A stretch of DNA of 64,000 bases from a virus, in IMG/VR virus record IMGVR_UViG_3300044825_002669, positions 36,591 to 100,590 of that record. One strand, given 5' to 3'. The position numbers were made by a program, and so were the translations under genes. Every line of letters begins with the position of its first letter. The first letter of the stretch is position 1. Below, one piece after another: positions 27,947 to 36,787 of this stretch. The notes beneath the pieces are model-generated. The model did not search any database, was not told where the DNA came from, and was given only the letters and a program-made list of their open reading frames with translations.

Positions 27947-28885
27947 ATGGTACGTGATTTTATTTTTGTTGAAAAATATGCTCCACAAAAAGTTAAAGAC
28001 TGTATTCTACCGGATTCTCTGAAAAAGTTTTTTACAGAAATAAGGGAATCAACCAAAGTTCCTAATATGATTCTTTCTGGTCCACCTGGAATTGGGAAGA
28101 CATCTACTATTAAAGCATTGGCAAATGAATTAGAAAGAGATTTTATGGTAATAAATGGATCGGATGAACGATCTATTGATGTGATTAGAAATAAAGTTAA
28201 AAATTATGCTTCTACTTTGTCATTGTCAACTACAGGTAAAAAAATACTTTTAATAGATGAAGCAGACAATTTAACTCACGACGCTCAACTTGCATTAAGA
28301 GCTTCTATCGAAGACCTACAAAAGAATTGTACATTTATTTTTACGTGTAATTATAAAAATAAATTAATTCCACCTATTCATTCTCGTGCTGCTGCTATTG
28401 ACTTTTCTATTCCACCAAAGGAAAAGCCAAAATTAGCGGCAGATTTTATGAAAAGAATTCTTCTCATTTTAGATACAGAGAAAATAGAATATGAAACTTC
28501 TGTTTTAGTTGCGATTATTAATAAGTATTTTCCAGATTTTAGGAGAACACTCAACGAAATTCAAAGATATTCTTCTAGTGGAAAAATAGATTCTGGAATT
28601 TTAGCGCAAATTTCTGATATAAAAATTTCTAATTTAATTAAAAATTTGAAGGATAAAAATTTTACTGAAGTTAGAAAGTGGGTGATTCAAAATATGGATA
28701 ATGATCCAAATAAAATTTTGCGAAAGATTTATGATAATTTATATGAATCTGCTGTAGAATCTACTATACCATCTGCTATTTTAATTATTTCTAAGTATCA
28801 GTATAGAAGTGCATTTGTAGCGGATAACGAGATTAATCTTCTTGCTTGTCTAACTGAAATTATGTGTGAAGTAGAATGGAAGTAA
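27947..28885 (+). CDS. 44: clamp loader large subunit gp44
   Basis: 312 residues (T4 319). AAA+ clamp loader: Walker A SGPPGIGKT (about 44-52), Walker B ILLIDEADN (about 100-108), and the SRA variant of the SRC motif in PPIHSRAAAID. With gp62 it opens and loads the gp45 ring. The gp62 start overlaps by 10 bases. Confidence 0.95.
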   Translation: MVRDFIFVEKYAPQKVKDCILPDSLKKFFTEIRESTKVPNMILSGPPGIGKTSTIKALANELERDFMVINGSDERSIDVIRNKVKNYASTLSLSTTGKKILLIDEADNLTHDAQLALRASIEDLQKNCTFIFTCNYKNKLIPPIHSRAAAIDFSIPPKEKPKLAADFMKRILLILDTEKIEYETSVLVAIINKYFPDFRRTLNEIQRYSSSGKIDSGILAQISDIKISNLIKNLKDKNFTEVRKWVIQNMDNDPNKILRKIYDNLYESAVESTIPSAILIISKYQYRSAFVADNEINLLACLTEIMCEVEWK

Positions 28886-29268
28886 ATTATGAACTTAAAG
28901 ATTGGATGAATTCAATTAATTTTACTAAAGAAAATTTAATTGAATCTAATCCAGAAAACATAAAATCATATCCACCTTATATTATAAATAAGTGCTTGTC
29001 CTCTCATATTGATAGCATATTATTTGCAAATGAGATGAATATTAGTAATAATCTTGATAAAGATATGCAGTATTTATTTTATCTAAATAGTTTGAGAAAA
29101 AAGAAGAGATATTCTTCTTGGATCACTAAAAATAAGGTAGAAAATTTAGAATATATAAAAAAATATTATGGTTATAATGATGAGAAAGCTTCTCAAATTC
29201 TAAATATTTTAACTAAAGATCAAATTAATTTTATTAAAAAAAGACTTGATATCGGTGGAACGAAATGA
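28876..29268 (+). CDS. 62: clamp loader small subunit gp62
   Basis: 130 residues, shorter than T4 gp62 (187) as usual in cyanophages. Recognised mainly by position between gp44 and regA and by LKDWMNSINFTKENLI, PPYIINKCLSSHIDSI and FLNSLRKKKRYSSW-type blocks. It completes the gp44-gp62 clamp loader. It overlaps regA by 4 bases. Confidence 0.85.
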   Translation: MEVNYELKDWMNSINFTKENLIESNPENIKSYPPYIINKCLSSHIDSILFANEMNISNNLDKDMQYLFYLNSLRKKKRYSSWITKNKVENLEYIKKYYGYNDEKASQILNILTKDQINFIKKRLDIGGTK

Positions 29269-29702
29269 CTACTATCAATGAACCCCAAGTAAACTGGACT
29301 CCAGATATGATGGTTGAGGTTACTTTATCTGAGCCAGATGATTTTTTGAAGGTTAGAGAAACACTTACTAGAATTGGTGTTGCATCAAGAAAAGAAAAAA
29401 AATTGTATCAATCTGTACATATTTTACACAAACAAGGTAGATACTATCTTGTTAGTTTTAAAGAATTGTTTGCTTTGGATGGTAAGCACGCAAATCTAAC
29501 TGTTAATGATGTACAACGTAGAAATCGTATTATTAAACTTCTTTCTGATTGGGGTTTAGTTTCTGTAGTAAATCCAGATAAAGTATCTGATATTGCTCCT
29601 TTAAATCAGATAAAGGTTTTACCTTACAAAGAAAAAGACGAATGGATACTAGAAGCAAAGTATTCTATTGGATCAAAAAAGAAAGTTGTAGAAACCGATT
29701 GA
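29265..29702 (+). CDS. regA: translational repressor RegA
   Basis: 145 residues (T4 122). Recognised from VEVTLSEPDDFLKVRETLTR, IGVASRKEKKLYQSVHIL and the HANLTVNDVQRRNRI block that matches the RNA-contact region of RegA. It represses early mRNAs by binding around start codons. Located in the classical 44-62-regA-43 cluster, here split by hsp20 and a small gene. Confidence 0.92.
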   Translation: MTTINEPQVNWTPDMMVEVTLSEPDDFLKVRETLTRIGVASRKEKKLYQSVHILHKQGRYYLVSFKELFALDGKHANLTVNDVQRRNRIIKLLSDWGLVSVVNPDKVSDIAPLNQIKVLPYKEKDEWILEAKYSIGSKKKVVETD

Positions 29703-29746
29703 TTTTTTAGGGAGTTCCGTACTTCCATTTTTTATGTTCTCCAATA

Positions 29747-29752
29747 TATAAT
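29747..29752 (+). promoter_or_regulatory. -10 box of a likely hsp20 promoter
   Basis: TATAAT upstream of the hsp20 leader; no clear -35. Transcription would start near 29759, within the 5' arm of the next hairpin. Confidence 0.5.
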
Positions 29753-29754
29753 TT

Positions 29755-29785
29755 AAGTGTTGGATGCTTCGGGTTCAACACTTTT
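29755..29785 (+). terminator. inverted repeat in the regA-hsp20 gap
   Basis: AAGTGTTG (29755-29762) and CAACACTT (29776-29783) form a perfect 8-bp stem with a 13-base loop, followed by TTAAC. A second weaker stem, GGAGT/ACTTCC with a T run, lies at about 29711-29735. Either may end the regA transcript. Confidence 0.5.
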
Positions 29786-29810
29786 AACTTGCTTAAAAAG
29801 GAGAAACAAC

Positions 29811-30242
29811 ATGAACACAATAGTTAGGTACAATACTGGGAATATCCAGAAGTTCTTAAATGATATAGATAAGTATTCAATTGGAATGGACGAATGGTTC
29901 CATAGATTTTCTGCCTTACACCAAACAGAATCAAATTATCCACCATATAATGTAATAAAGGAAAGTAATACGGAATTTAGATTAGAGGTAGCTCTTGCTG
30001 GATTTACCAAAAATCAAATTACTGTATATACTGAAAATAATAAACTTTTTGTTGAAGGAACAAAAGAAAACGACAATCAAAAGGAATATGTCCATCAAGG
30101 ATTGGCACAAAGAGCCTTTACTCGTGCCTGGACAATATCAGATGATGTCGAAGTGAAACAAGTTACTTTTGATAATGGCCTACTAAACATTGAATTAGTA
30201 AAAGTGATTCCAGAACATCAAAAGAAAAAAGTTTGGTTTTAA
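29811..30242 (+). CDS. hsp20: small heat shock protein Hsp20
   Basis: 143 residues from ATG 29811, preceded by an AAGGAG ribosome site; a longer frame begins upstream but lacks a site. The alpha-crystallin domain runs from about residue 42 (YPPYNVIKESNTEFRLEVAL) to the DNGLLNIELVK strand. Hsp20 is a core cyanomyovirus gene thought to hold proteins folded during late infection. It ends before a strong terminator. Confidence 0.92.
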   Translation: MNTIVRYNTGNIQKFLNDIDKYSIGMDEWFHRFSALHQTESNYPPYNVIKESNTEFRLEVALAGFTKNQITVYTENNKLFVEGTKENDNQKEYVHQGLAQRAFTRAWTISDDVEVKQVTFDNGLLNIELVKVIPEHQKKKVWF

Positions 30243-30257
30243 TTGAATCAAATTTAC

Positions 30258-30287
30258 GGGAGAGGTCGGTTGACTTCTCCCTTTTTT
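30258..30287 (+). terminator. terminator after hsp20
   Basis: GGGAGAGGTC pairs with GACTTCTCCC (one bulge) around GGTT and is followed by TTTTTT. Confidence 0.8.
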
Positions 30288-30289
30288 AT

Positions 30290-30298
30290 TGCTATAAT
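30290..30298 (+). promoter_or_regulatory. extended -10 promoter for the 30324-gp43 unit
   Basis: TGCTATAAT directly after the hsp20 terminator and 25 bases before ATG 30324. Identical to the box at 24925. Confidence 0.65.
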
Positions 30299-30323
30299 GG
30301 ATTGGACAGCTGCTTATTGAATT

Positions 30324-30620
30324 ATGGATGAAGAGATTATTGAAATTTATGATACTGTATCCATTATTGTTTTGCATACAAATCAGGTACTGATATCGAA
30401 AATTGAAGAAGTGTCAGCTGATATTGGAGAACCAAACTGTAGATTGATTGATCCATATGTAATTAATTACGATAAAGTAACTCAAAGTGCAACTCTTACT
30501 CAATGGTTGATTCCATACACTAGTCAAAATGTTTTTATGATTAGCTCAGATAAAATTTTGACAATATCTGAACCCAAACAACAAATTCTAGATAAGTATA
30601 ACAATTTGGTAAATAGCTGA
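30324..30620 (+). CDS. conserved small protein upstream of gp43, Sm-like paralogue
   Basis: 98 residues. The pattern TNQVLISKIEEV, then CRLIDPYVINYD, TLTQWLIPYTSQNVFMISSD and KILTISEPK aligns by eye with the protein at 18564 (same order of strands and the same KILTISE/NIITISE end). It overlaps the gp43 start by one base (TGATG), so its translation is coupled to DNA polymerase. Function unknown; a small RNA- or DNA-binding beta-barrel is a guess. Confidence 0.65.
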   Translation: MDEEIIEIYDTVSIIVLHTNQVLISKIEEVSADIGEPNCRLIDPYVINYDKVTQSATLTQWLIPYTSQNVFMISSDKILTISEPKQQILDKYNNLVNS

Positions 30621-33121
30621 TGCGTTGGTATACTAATGTAAAACAACTTGGGAATCGAATCTATGTTCGTGGTTATGATAATGGAGAACACTTTAAAGAT
30701 GTAGTTGAATATAAGCCAACATTCTATGTAAAGACTGATAAGAAGAGTGAATATAAAACTCTTGATGGATCATATGTTAAAATGATCCATCCTGGTACAA
30801 TCAAAGAGTCTAAAGAGTTTGTTTCCAAATATAAGAATGTAGATGGATTTGAAATATTTGGAAATGAGACTTTTATCTACCAGTACATCTCTGATAATTA
30901 TAGCGAAGATCAAATTGACTACGACATAACCAAAATTAAGATCTTTGCAATTGATATTGAGTGTGCATCTGAAAATGGATTCCCAGATCCAAAGACATGC
31001 GATGAAGAGATTCTGTTAATTACAATTCAAGATTATACAACTAAAAAAATCTTTACTTGGGGAACTAGAAAATTCTCAGAAAATTTAAATGACCACAAGT
31101 ATTTTTATTGTCATGACGAAGCGCATCTACTTAATTCTTTTCTAAACTACTGGCAAGAGAACACACCAGAAATCGTTACTGGATGGAATTGTCTCTATTA
31201 TGACTTCCCATATATTATTGGAAGAATGTATAGATTGCTTGGGACGAAGGAGACTAAAAAGATGTCTCCTTATGGTTGGATTTCAGATAGACAAGCTGAA
31301 GTTAGAAAAGATGAATTCCAAACAGTCTATGATATTTTTGGAGTTTCAATTGTAGATTATTTTGATCTTTATAAGAAGTATTCGTTTAAAAAGCCTGAAA
31401 ACTTTAGACTGGATACTATTGCATTTAATGAACTAGGTCAAAATAAACTAGATCATAGTGAGTATGAGACATTCAAAGATTTTTACGATAAAGACTGGAA
31501 TACATTTGTAAAATATAATGTAATTGATACTGAGCTCGTAAATAAGTTAGAGGACAAACTCCACATGATTGAATTGGCGATCATGCTTGCATTTGACTCT
31601 AAAACTAATTTTGAAGATGTATTTTATCAAGTTAGAATGTGGGATACGATTATCTACAATTATCTTCGTAGGAAAAAAATCGTAATCCCATTAAAAGAAC
31701 CAGCGAAAGAAAAGTCAGATAAATTTGTTGGTGCTTTTGTGAAAGAACCAGTCCCTGGATCTTACGACTATGTGGTCAGTATGGACTTAACCTCACTGTA
31801 TCCACACATTATGATGGGACTTAACATCAGCCCAGATACTTTAGTGAAAGATAGATTTTCTAATATATCAATCGATTCTGTCTTACAAAAAACGGCAAAT
31901 ATACCTGAAGGTTTTAAATATTCCGTTTGTCCAAATGGGTCCATGTATAAAAAGGATCAGATGGGTTTCCTACCAGAACTTCTTGATAAGATGTTCCAGA
32001 AAAGGAAATTTTACAAGGATAAGATGAAAGAACTTAAGAAAGAATATGAGAAATCACATTCTAGTAAGTTGAAGAAACAGATTTCAATGTATAGTGTCAA
32101 GGAACAATCTATTAAAGTATGTCTCAATTCATGTTATGGAGCAACTGGTAATCCTTACTTCAGATTTTATGATCTGAGAAATGCTGAGGCAGTAACATAT
32201 ACTGGACAACTTGCAATTCGATGGATTGAAAAGAAGTTTAATGAGTACTTCAATAAAATTCTCAAAACAGATGGAATAGATTATGTAGTTTACTGCGATA
32301 CAGATTCTGCATTTTTGAATATGAAACCTCTTGTTGATTTTATATTTAAAAATAAGAATCCAGATAAACTTGAAATTATCGACTTTCTTGATTCTATTTT
32401 TTCTACAAAAATCCAGGATTATGTAGATGATTCGTATAAAGAGCTAGCAAAATATTTGAATGCATATGCTCATAGACTCCACATGAAGAGAGAGAAAATT
32501 ACAGACAGAGCGGTATTTATTTCTAAGAAAAGATATATTGCCAATGTTTGGGATAATGAAGGAGTTAGGTATTCTGAACCTGAATTAGCAATGACTGGCG
32601 TTGAGGCTATTAGGTCTTCTACTCCTGCTTTCTGTAGGGATAAGATTAAACAAGCTATTAGGTTAATCATGTCTTCCGATGAAAATGAAATGATAGATTT
32701 CATTGCTAAAACTAGGGAAGAGTTTTTTAAATTGACACCAGAAGAAGTATCTTTCCCAAAATCTATAAATGAAGTTACCAAATTTATGTCGAACTTAACG
32801 ATGTATCAAAAGGGAACTCCAATACATGTGAGAGGAGCAATTCTATATAATCATTACATCAAAGATAAAAAACTACAAAGAAAATATTCTATAATCAAGA
32901 ACGGTGAAAAAATTAAGTATTGCTATTTGAAACTCCCAAATCCAATTCATGAAAATGTAATTTCTTATATTCAAAAGTTACCACCAGAATTTGAACTAGA
33001 AAAGTATATTGATTACAATATGCAATTTGAGAAAACATTTTTGAATCCTCTTAAATTAATCTTAGACATTATTGGGTGGAAAATTGAGAAGCAAAACACA
33101 CTTGATTCATTTTTCTTTTAG
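30620..33121 (+). CDS. 43: DNA polymerase gp43 (family B)
   Basis: 833 residues, a normal cyanophage length (T4 898). The 3'-5' exonuclease begins with FAIDIECAS (Asp112, Glu114). Polymerase motifs are SMDLTSLYPHIM (motif A, about 389-400), KVCLNSCYGATGN (motif B) and VVYCDTDSAF (motif C, about 555-564). The extreme C-terminus TLDSFFF resembles a sliding-clamp binding peptide. Followed 30 bases later by uvsX. Confidence 0.97.
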   Translation: MRWYTNVKQLGNRIYVRGYDNGEHFKDVVEYKPTFYVKTDKKSEYKTLDGSYVKMIHPGTIKESKEFVSKYKNVDGFEIFGNETFIYQYISDNYSEDQIDYDITKIKIFAIDIECASENGFPDPKTCDEEILLITIQDYTTKKIFTWGTRKFSENLNDHKYFYCHDEAHLLNSFLNYWQENTPEIVTGWNCLYYDFPYIIGRMYRLLGTKETKKMSPYGWISDRQAEVRKDEFQTVYDIFGVSIVDYFDLYKKYSFKKPENFRLDTIAFNELGQNKLDHSEYETFKDFYDKDWNTFVKYNVIDTELVNKLEDKLHMIELAIMLAFDSKTNFEDVFYQVRMWDTIIYNYLRRKKIVIPLKEPAKEKSDKFVGAFVKEPVPGSYDYVVSMDLTSLYPHIMMGLNISPDTLVKDRFSNISIDSVLQKTANIPEGFKYSVCPNGSMYKKDQMGFLPELLDKMFQKRKFYKDKMKELKKEYEKSHSSKLKKQISMYSVKEQSIKVCLNSCYGATGNPYFRFYDLRNAEAVTYTGQLAIRWIEKKFNEYFNKILKTDGIDYVVYCDTDSAFLNMKPLVDFIFKNKNPDKLEIIDFLDSIFSTKIQDYVDDSYKELAKYLNAYAHRLHMKREKITDRAVFISKKRYIANVWDNEGVRYSEPELAMTGVEAIRSSTPAFCRDKIKQAIRLIMSSDENEMIDFIAKTREEFFKLTPEEVSFPKSINEVTKFMSNLTMYQKGTPIHVRGAILYNHYIKDKKLQRKYSIIKNGEKIKYCYLKLPNPIHENVISYIQKLPPEFELEKYIDYNMQFEKTFLNPLKLILDIIGWKIEKQNTLDSFFF

Positions 33122-33151
33122 TGCTATACTACATACAACTATAGGAGACAC

Positions 33152-34156
33152 ATGGATTTTCTTAAAGAAATTATAAAAGAAGTTGGTGGCGAATACACCA
33201 AACTTGCATCAGATATTGAAGAGACTGAAACTTATGTTGATACAGGTTCATACATTTTTAATGCACTGGTTTCAGGTAGCATATTTGGTGGTGTATCTGG
33301 GAATAAGATTACTGCTATTGCTGGAGAGTCTTCTACTGGAAAGACTTTTTTCTCTCTCGCCGTTGTTAAGAACTTTCTTGATACTCATCCCGATGGTTAC
33401 TGTCTCTATTTTGATACTGAGGCTGCTATTACTAAATCACTCGTAGAATCTCGTGGAATTGATACTTCTCGTCTTGTGGTTGTTAATGTTGTTACTGTTG
33501 AAGAGTTCCGTGGAAAGGCGCTGAAAGCAGTTGACATTTATCTCAAAAAACCAATGGAAGAGCGCAAACCATGTATGTTTGTGCTAGACTCTCTAGGTAT
33601 GCTTTCAACAGAAAAGGAAATTACTGATGCACTCAACGATAAACAAGTTCGTGATATGACTAAATCGCAACTGGTCAAAGGTGCTTTCCGAATGCTCACA
33701 CTCAAACTAGGTCAAGCAAATGTCCCACTTCTTGTCACGAATCACACATACGATGTCATCGGAGCTTACGTACCAACTAAAGAAATGGGGGGAGGTTCTG
33801 GACTCAAATATGCAGCAAGTACGATCATCTATCTCAGCAAGAAAAAAGAAAAGGATGGAACGGAAGTGGTCGGCAATATTATCAAGGCTAAGACTGCTAA
33901 ATCGCGTTTGAGTAAGGAGAATAAAGATGTTGAGGTTCGTCTGTTTTATGATGAACGCGGTCTTGATCGATATTATGGATTACTTGAACTCGGTGAGATT
34001 GGTGGTTTATGGAAAAATGTTTCAGGTCGATATGAGATCAACGGTAAAAAAATCTATGGGAAGCAGATTCTCGCAAATCCTGAAGAATACTTCACCGAAG
34101 AAGTAATGCAGAAATTGGATGAGATCGCAAAAGAAGAATTTAGTTATGGTACTTGA
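33152..34156 (+). CDS. uvsX: recombinase UvsX
   Basis: 334 residues. RecA-like: Walker [10 protein letters not shown] (about 55-63), acidic strand FVLDSLGML, and the segment [20 protein letters not shown]. It catalyses strand exchange with UvsY and gp32. Start preceded by AGGAG. The C-terminal extension is short compared with T4. The codon use (C-ending codons, CGT) is that of a highly expressed gene. Confidence 0.95.
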   Translation: MDFLKEIIKEVGGEYTKLASDIEETETYVDTGSYIFNALVSGSIFGGVSGNKITAIAGESSTGKTFFSLAVVKNFLDTHPDGYCLYFDTEAAITKSLVESRGIDTSRLVVVNVVTVEEFRGKALKAVDIYLKKPMEERKPCMFVLDSLGMLSTEKEITDALNDKQVRDMTKSQLVKGAFRMLTLKLGQANVPLLVTNHTYDVIGAYVPTKEMGGGSGLKYAASTIIYLSKKKEKDGTEVVGNIIKAKTAKSRLSKENKDVEVRLFYDERGLDRYYGLLELGEIGGLWKNVSGRYEINGKKIYGKQILANPEEYFTEEVMQKLDEIAKEEFSYGT

Positions 34157-35538
34157 TGGAAAAGATTGAGTTTTTGATTCTAAGAAATTTAATTTATAAT
34201 GAAGAGTACACTAGGAAAGTACTTCCATTTTTAAAAGAAGAATATTTTCAGGATTATAATCAAAAAGTAATCTTTGTTGAAATAAGCTCTTTCATACTAA
34301 AATACAATGAATTGCCAACAAATGAGGCTTTATTAATTGAAGTAGAAAACAGGACAGATCTGAATGAATCTTCATACAAAGAAATAGTTTCAATTATCAG
34401 TGCAATAGACAATGTTCCATCTGAATTGCAGTGGTTGATTGATATAACTGAAAAGTGGTGTAAAGATAGGGCAATTTATCTTGCTCTTATGGAATCCATT
34501 CAGATTGCAGATGGAAAAGACGAAAAGAAAAACAGGGATTCAATCCCATCCATTCTATCAAATGCATTAGGAGTGAGTTTTGATAACCATGTTGGACACG
34601 ATTATTTACTAGATTACGAATTACGGTATGATTTATACAATAAAAAAGAAAGCAAACTATCTTTTGATCTTGAATATTTTAACAAAATTACGAACGGTGG
34701 GCTCTCTCCTAAAACTCTTAACATCGCACTTGCTGGTACGAATGTCGGCAAGTCTCTATTCATGTGCCACATGGCTGGCTCCTACTTGCTCCAGGGAAGG
34801 AATGTATTGTACATTACGCTTGAAATGGCAGAAGAGAAAATTGCTGAGCGAATTGATGCCAACCAAATGAATATTAATATTCAAGATATTAAAGATTTAC
34901 CTAAATCTACATTTCAAAATAAGATTAATTCCATTTCAAGAAAGACACAGGGATCTTTAATTATCAAAGAATATCCAACTGCTTCTGCACATGCTGGACA
35001 CTTCAAGGCATTGCTAAATGAATTGGCTTTGAAGAAATCATTCAAACCAGATGTTATTTTTATTGATTATCTTAACATCTGCGCATCAAGTAGATACAAA
35101 GGAAATATATCTGTAAATTCATATTCTTATGTTAAATCTATTGCGGAAGAACTGAGAGGTCTTGCAGTTGAGTTTAATGTTCCAATTATGAGTGCAACCC
35201 AAACAACTAGGTCTGGATTTGCATCATCTGACCCAGAGTTGACGGATACTTCTGAATCTTTTGGTTTGCCTGCAACTGCTGATTTTCTTTTCGCTTTAAT
35301 TTCTACAGATGAATTAGAACAGTTAAATCAAATACTTGTGAAACAACTTAAAAACAGGTATAGCGATAAATCCCTACACAAAAAATTTGTAGTAGGAATA
35401 GATAGAGCAAAAATGCGTTTATACGATGTTGACCAATCGGCTCAAAAGGACATACTTGACTCTGGACAGGAAGAGGAGTATAATGACGAAGAGCACCAAT
35501 CTGATTTAAAAAATAAATTTAGGAGTTTTACATTCTAA
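34156..35538 (+). CDS. 41: replicative helicase gp41
   Basis: 460 residues from ATG 34156, overlapping the uvsX stop (TGATG). DnaB-type RecA fold: Walker A ALAGTNVGKSL (about 190-200), LYITLEMAEEKIAERIDAN, Walker B VIFIDYLNICAS and SATQTTRSG. The N-terminal part is helical. It travels with the gp61 primase on the lagging strand. The gene is intact, unlike the fractured gp41 genes reported for some phages. Confidence 0.95.
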   Translation: MEKIEFLILRNLIYNEEYTRKVLPFLKEEYFQDYNQKVIFVEISSFILKYNELPTNEALLIEVENRTDLNESSYKEIVSIISAIDNVPSELQWLIDITEKWCKDRAIYLALMESIQIADGKDEKKNRDSIPSILSNALGVSFDNHVGHDYLLDYELRYDLYNKKESKLSFDLEYFNKITNGGLSPKTLNIALAGTNVGKSLFMCHMAGSYLLQGRNVLYITLEMAEEKIAERIDANQMNINIQDIKDLPKSTFQNKINSISRKTQGSLIIKEYPTASAHAGHFKALLNELALKKSFKPDVIFIDYLNICASSRYKGNISVNSYSYVKSIAEELRGLAVEFNVPIMSATQTTRSGFASSDPELTDTSESFGLPATADFLFALISTDELEQLNQILVKQLKNRYSDKSLHKKFVVGIDRAKMRLYDVDQSAQKDILDSGQEEEYNDEEHQSDLKNKFRSFTF

Positions 35539-35957
35539 TGGAAAAGGTACAAAAAATTGATAGCGACAAGTACATTGATTTTGTTCGCCAAACTACAAGT
35601 CCTGCTAGTAGCAATAGCGGAAGTTTGATTTCTCGTATTGTTGATCTTGAAACTTCTTCCGGTGCTGATACTCCTCGACTTTTAACTGCTGCTTTTGGTA
35701 TGAGTGCAGAAGCAGGTGAATTTACTGAAGTTGTGAAGAAAGTATTTCTTCAAGGTAAACCATACACTCAAGAAACTGAGTTTCACCTAAAACGAGAACT
35801 TGGAGATATCTGTTGGTATCTTGCTCAAGCTTGTATGGCACTTGATACTAATTTTGATGAAATTCTTCAGATGAATTACGAAAAGCTAAGTGCTCGTTAT
35901 CCAGAAGGAACTTTTGATGTATATCGTTCTGAAAATCGTGTAGAGGGAGATCTATGA
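35538..35957 (+). CDS. mazG: MazG-like nucleotide pyrophosphohydrolase
   Basis: 139 residues. The all-alpha NTP-PPase motif is clear: AEAGEFTEVVKK (EAGEFxE) and ELGDICWYLAQ (ExxD). MazG in cyanophages hydrolyses (d)NTPs and has been suggested to affect ppGpp or to favour AT-rich synthesis. It overlaps gp41 by one base and the next gene by four. Confidence 0.88.
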   Translation: MEKVQKIDSDKYIDFVRQTTSPASSNSGSLISRIVDLETSSGADTPRLLTAAFGMSAEAGEFTEVVKKVFLQGKPYTQETEFHLKRELGDICWYLAQACMALDTNFDEILQMNYEKLSARYPEGTFDVYRSENRVEGDL

Positions 35958-36136
35958 CTAAAGAAAAAAAAGTAACAATTAAAATGGATGCTCGTCAAGC
36001 AGCAGCAGTTCGTCAAATCCTTTTTGAATCCCAGGTAGGATATACTTATGATGAAGTGTGTGTACCTCCTCGTATTGCAGACATTCGTTCTGTAATTCTA
36101 CAACTAGACAAAGAGCTTGAAAATCATACTCCTTGA
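35954..36136 (+). CDS. conserved 60-residue protein
   Basis: 60 residues (ATGA overlap with mazG). Basic start MTKEKKVTIKMDARQAAAVR and then a helical tail DIRSVILQLDKELE. No known domain recognised. It ends the replication operon, just before a strong terminator. Function unknown. Confidence 0.65.
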   Translation: MTKEKKVTIKMDARQAAAVRQILFESQVGYTYDEVCVPPRIADIRSVILQLDKELENHTP

Positions 36137-36139
36137 TTT

Positions 36140-36163
36140 AAACCTCCTTCGGGAGGTTTTTTT
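36140..36163 (+). terminator. terminator after the mazG unit
   Basis: AAACCTCC-TTCG-GGAGGTTT with a following T run. The UUCG loop makes it very stable. Confidence 0.9.
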
Positions 36164-36170
36164 ATAAATA
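36163..36170 (+). promoter_or_regulatory. late promoter box starting the internal-protein cluster
   Basis: Exact TATAAATA beginning at the last T of the terminator. ATG of the next gene is 22 bases downstream. It marks a switch from replication to late structural genes. Confidence 0.7.
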
Positions 36171-36191
36171 GTAAAAAAAATATAATTAAAA

Positions 36192-36758
36192 ATGAAGACT
36201 TTCTCTCAATTTTTAGAAGAAGCTAAAATAGACTGGAATGCTGGTCCTAGAGCAAAAGCAGAAAGAAAGTTATCTTCTTTGGGTAGACAAATGCGTACCG
36301 CTAACCCAAGCCAAATGGTTAATGTGGCAAATCGTATAAAACAAATGAGATCAAAAATTTCATTAGAAAATGAGAAAAATCCACCAGCACCACAAAAACA
36401 AGGTATAAGTGGAATTGCAAGAGGTGGAGTACCACAGACACCAAAAGATGGACCAAAAGCACCTAGGGATCCAAGATTGGGTCCTACCAGACAACAAAGA
36501 GCATCGGATGCTTCAGCTACTAGAATGGTAGGATCAGTTGAAAGGGGAGCAACAGTTGTTAGAAGAAATTCGGATGGAACAACAACTAGAGTTGCTGCTA
36601 ATTTTACTAGAGATCCTATTAATATCAGATCTGGTGCTACTAGAAAAGAAAGAAGATCTGATAGTAGCAGAACGACAGAGAGACCAGAAGTTGGTAGATG
36701 GAGAGGGGATCGTCCTGCAGAAAATGCACCAGATACATTTAAAAGAAAAAATAGGTAA
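36192..36758 (+). CDS. candidate internal head protein with capsid-targeting peptide
   Basis: 188 residues. The start MKTFSQFLEEAK closely resembles the capsid-targeting sequence of T4 internal proteins (MKTYQEFIAEA), and LEE/Ala fits a gp21 cleavage site. The rest is strongly basic, rich in Arg, Ser, Pro and Thr (VERGATVVRRNSDGTTTRVA, RKERRSDSSRTTERPEV) and probably disordered, as expected for a protein packed with DNA. Late promoter upstream. No enzymatic motif. Role in infection not known. Confidence 0.6.
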   Translation: MKTFSQFLEEAKIDWNAGPRAKAERKLSSLGRQMRTANPSQMVNVANRIKQMRSKISLENEKNPPAPQKQGISGIARGGVPQTPKDGPKAPRDPRLGPTRQQRASDASATRMVGSVERGATVVRRNSDGTTTRVAANFTRDPINIRSGATRKERRSDSSRTTERPEVGRWRGDRPAENAPDTFKRKNR

Positions 36759-36787
36759 AATAAATAAATAAGGAATTCCTAACAAGA

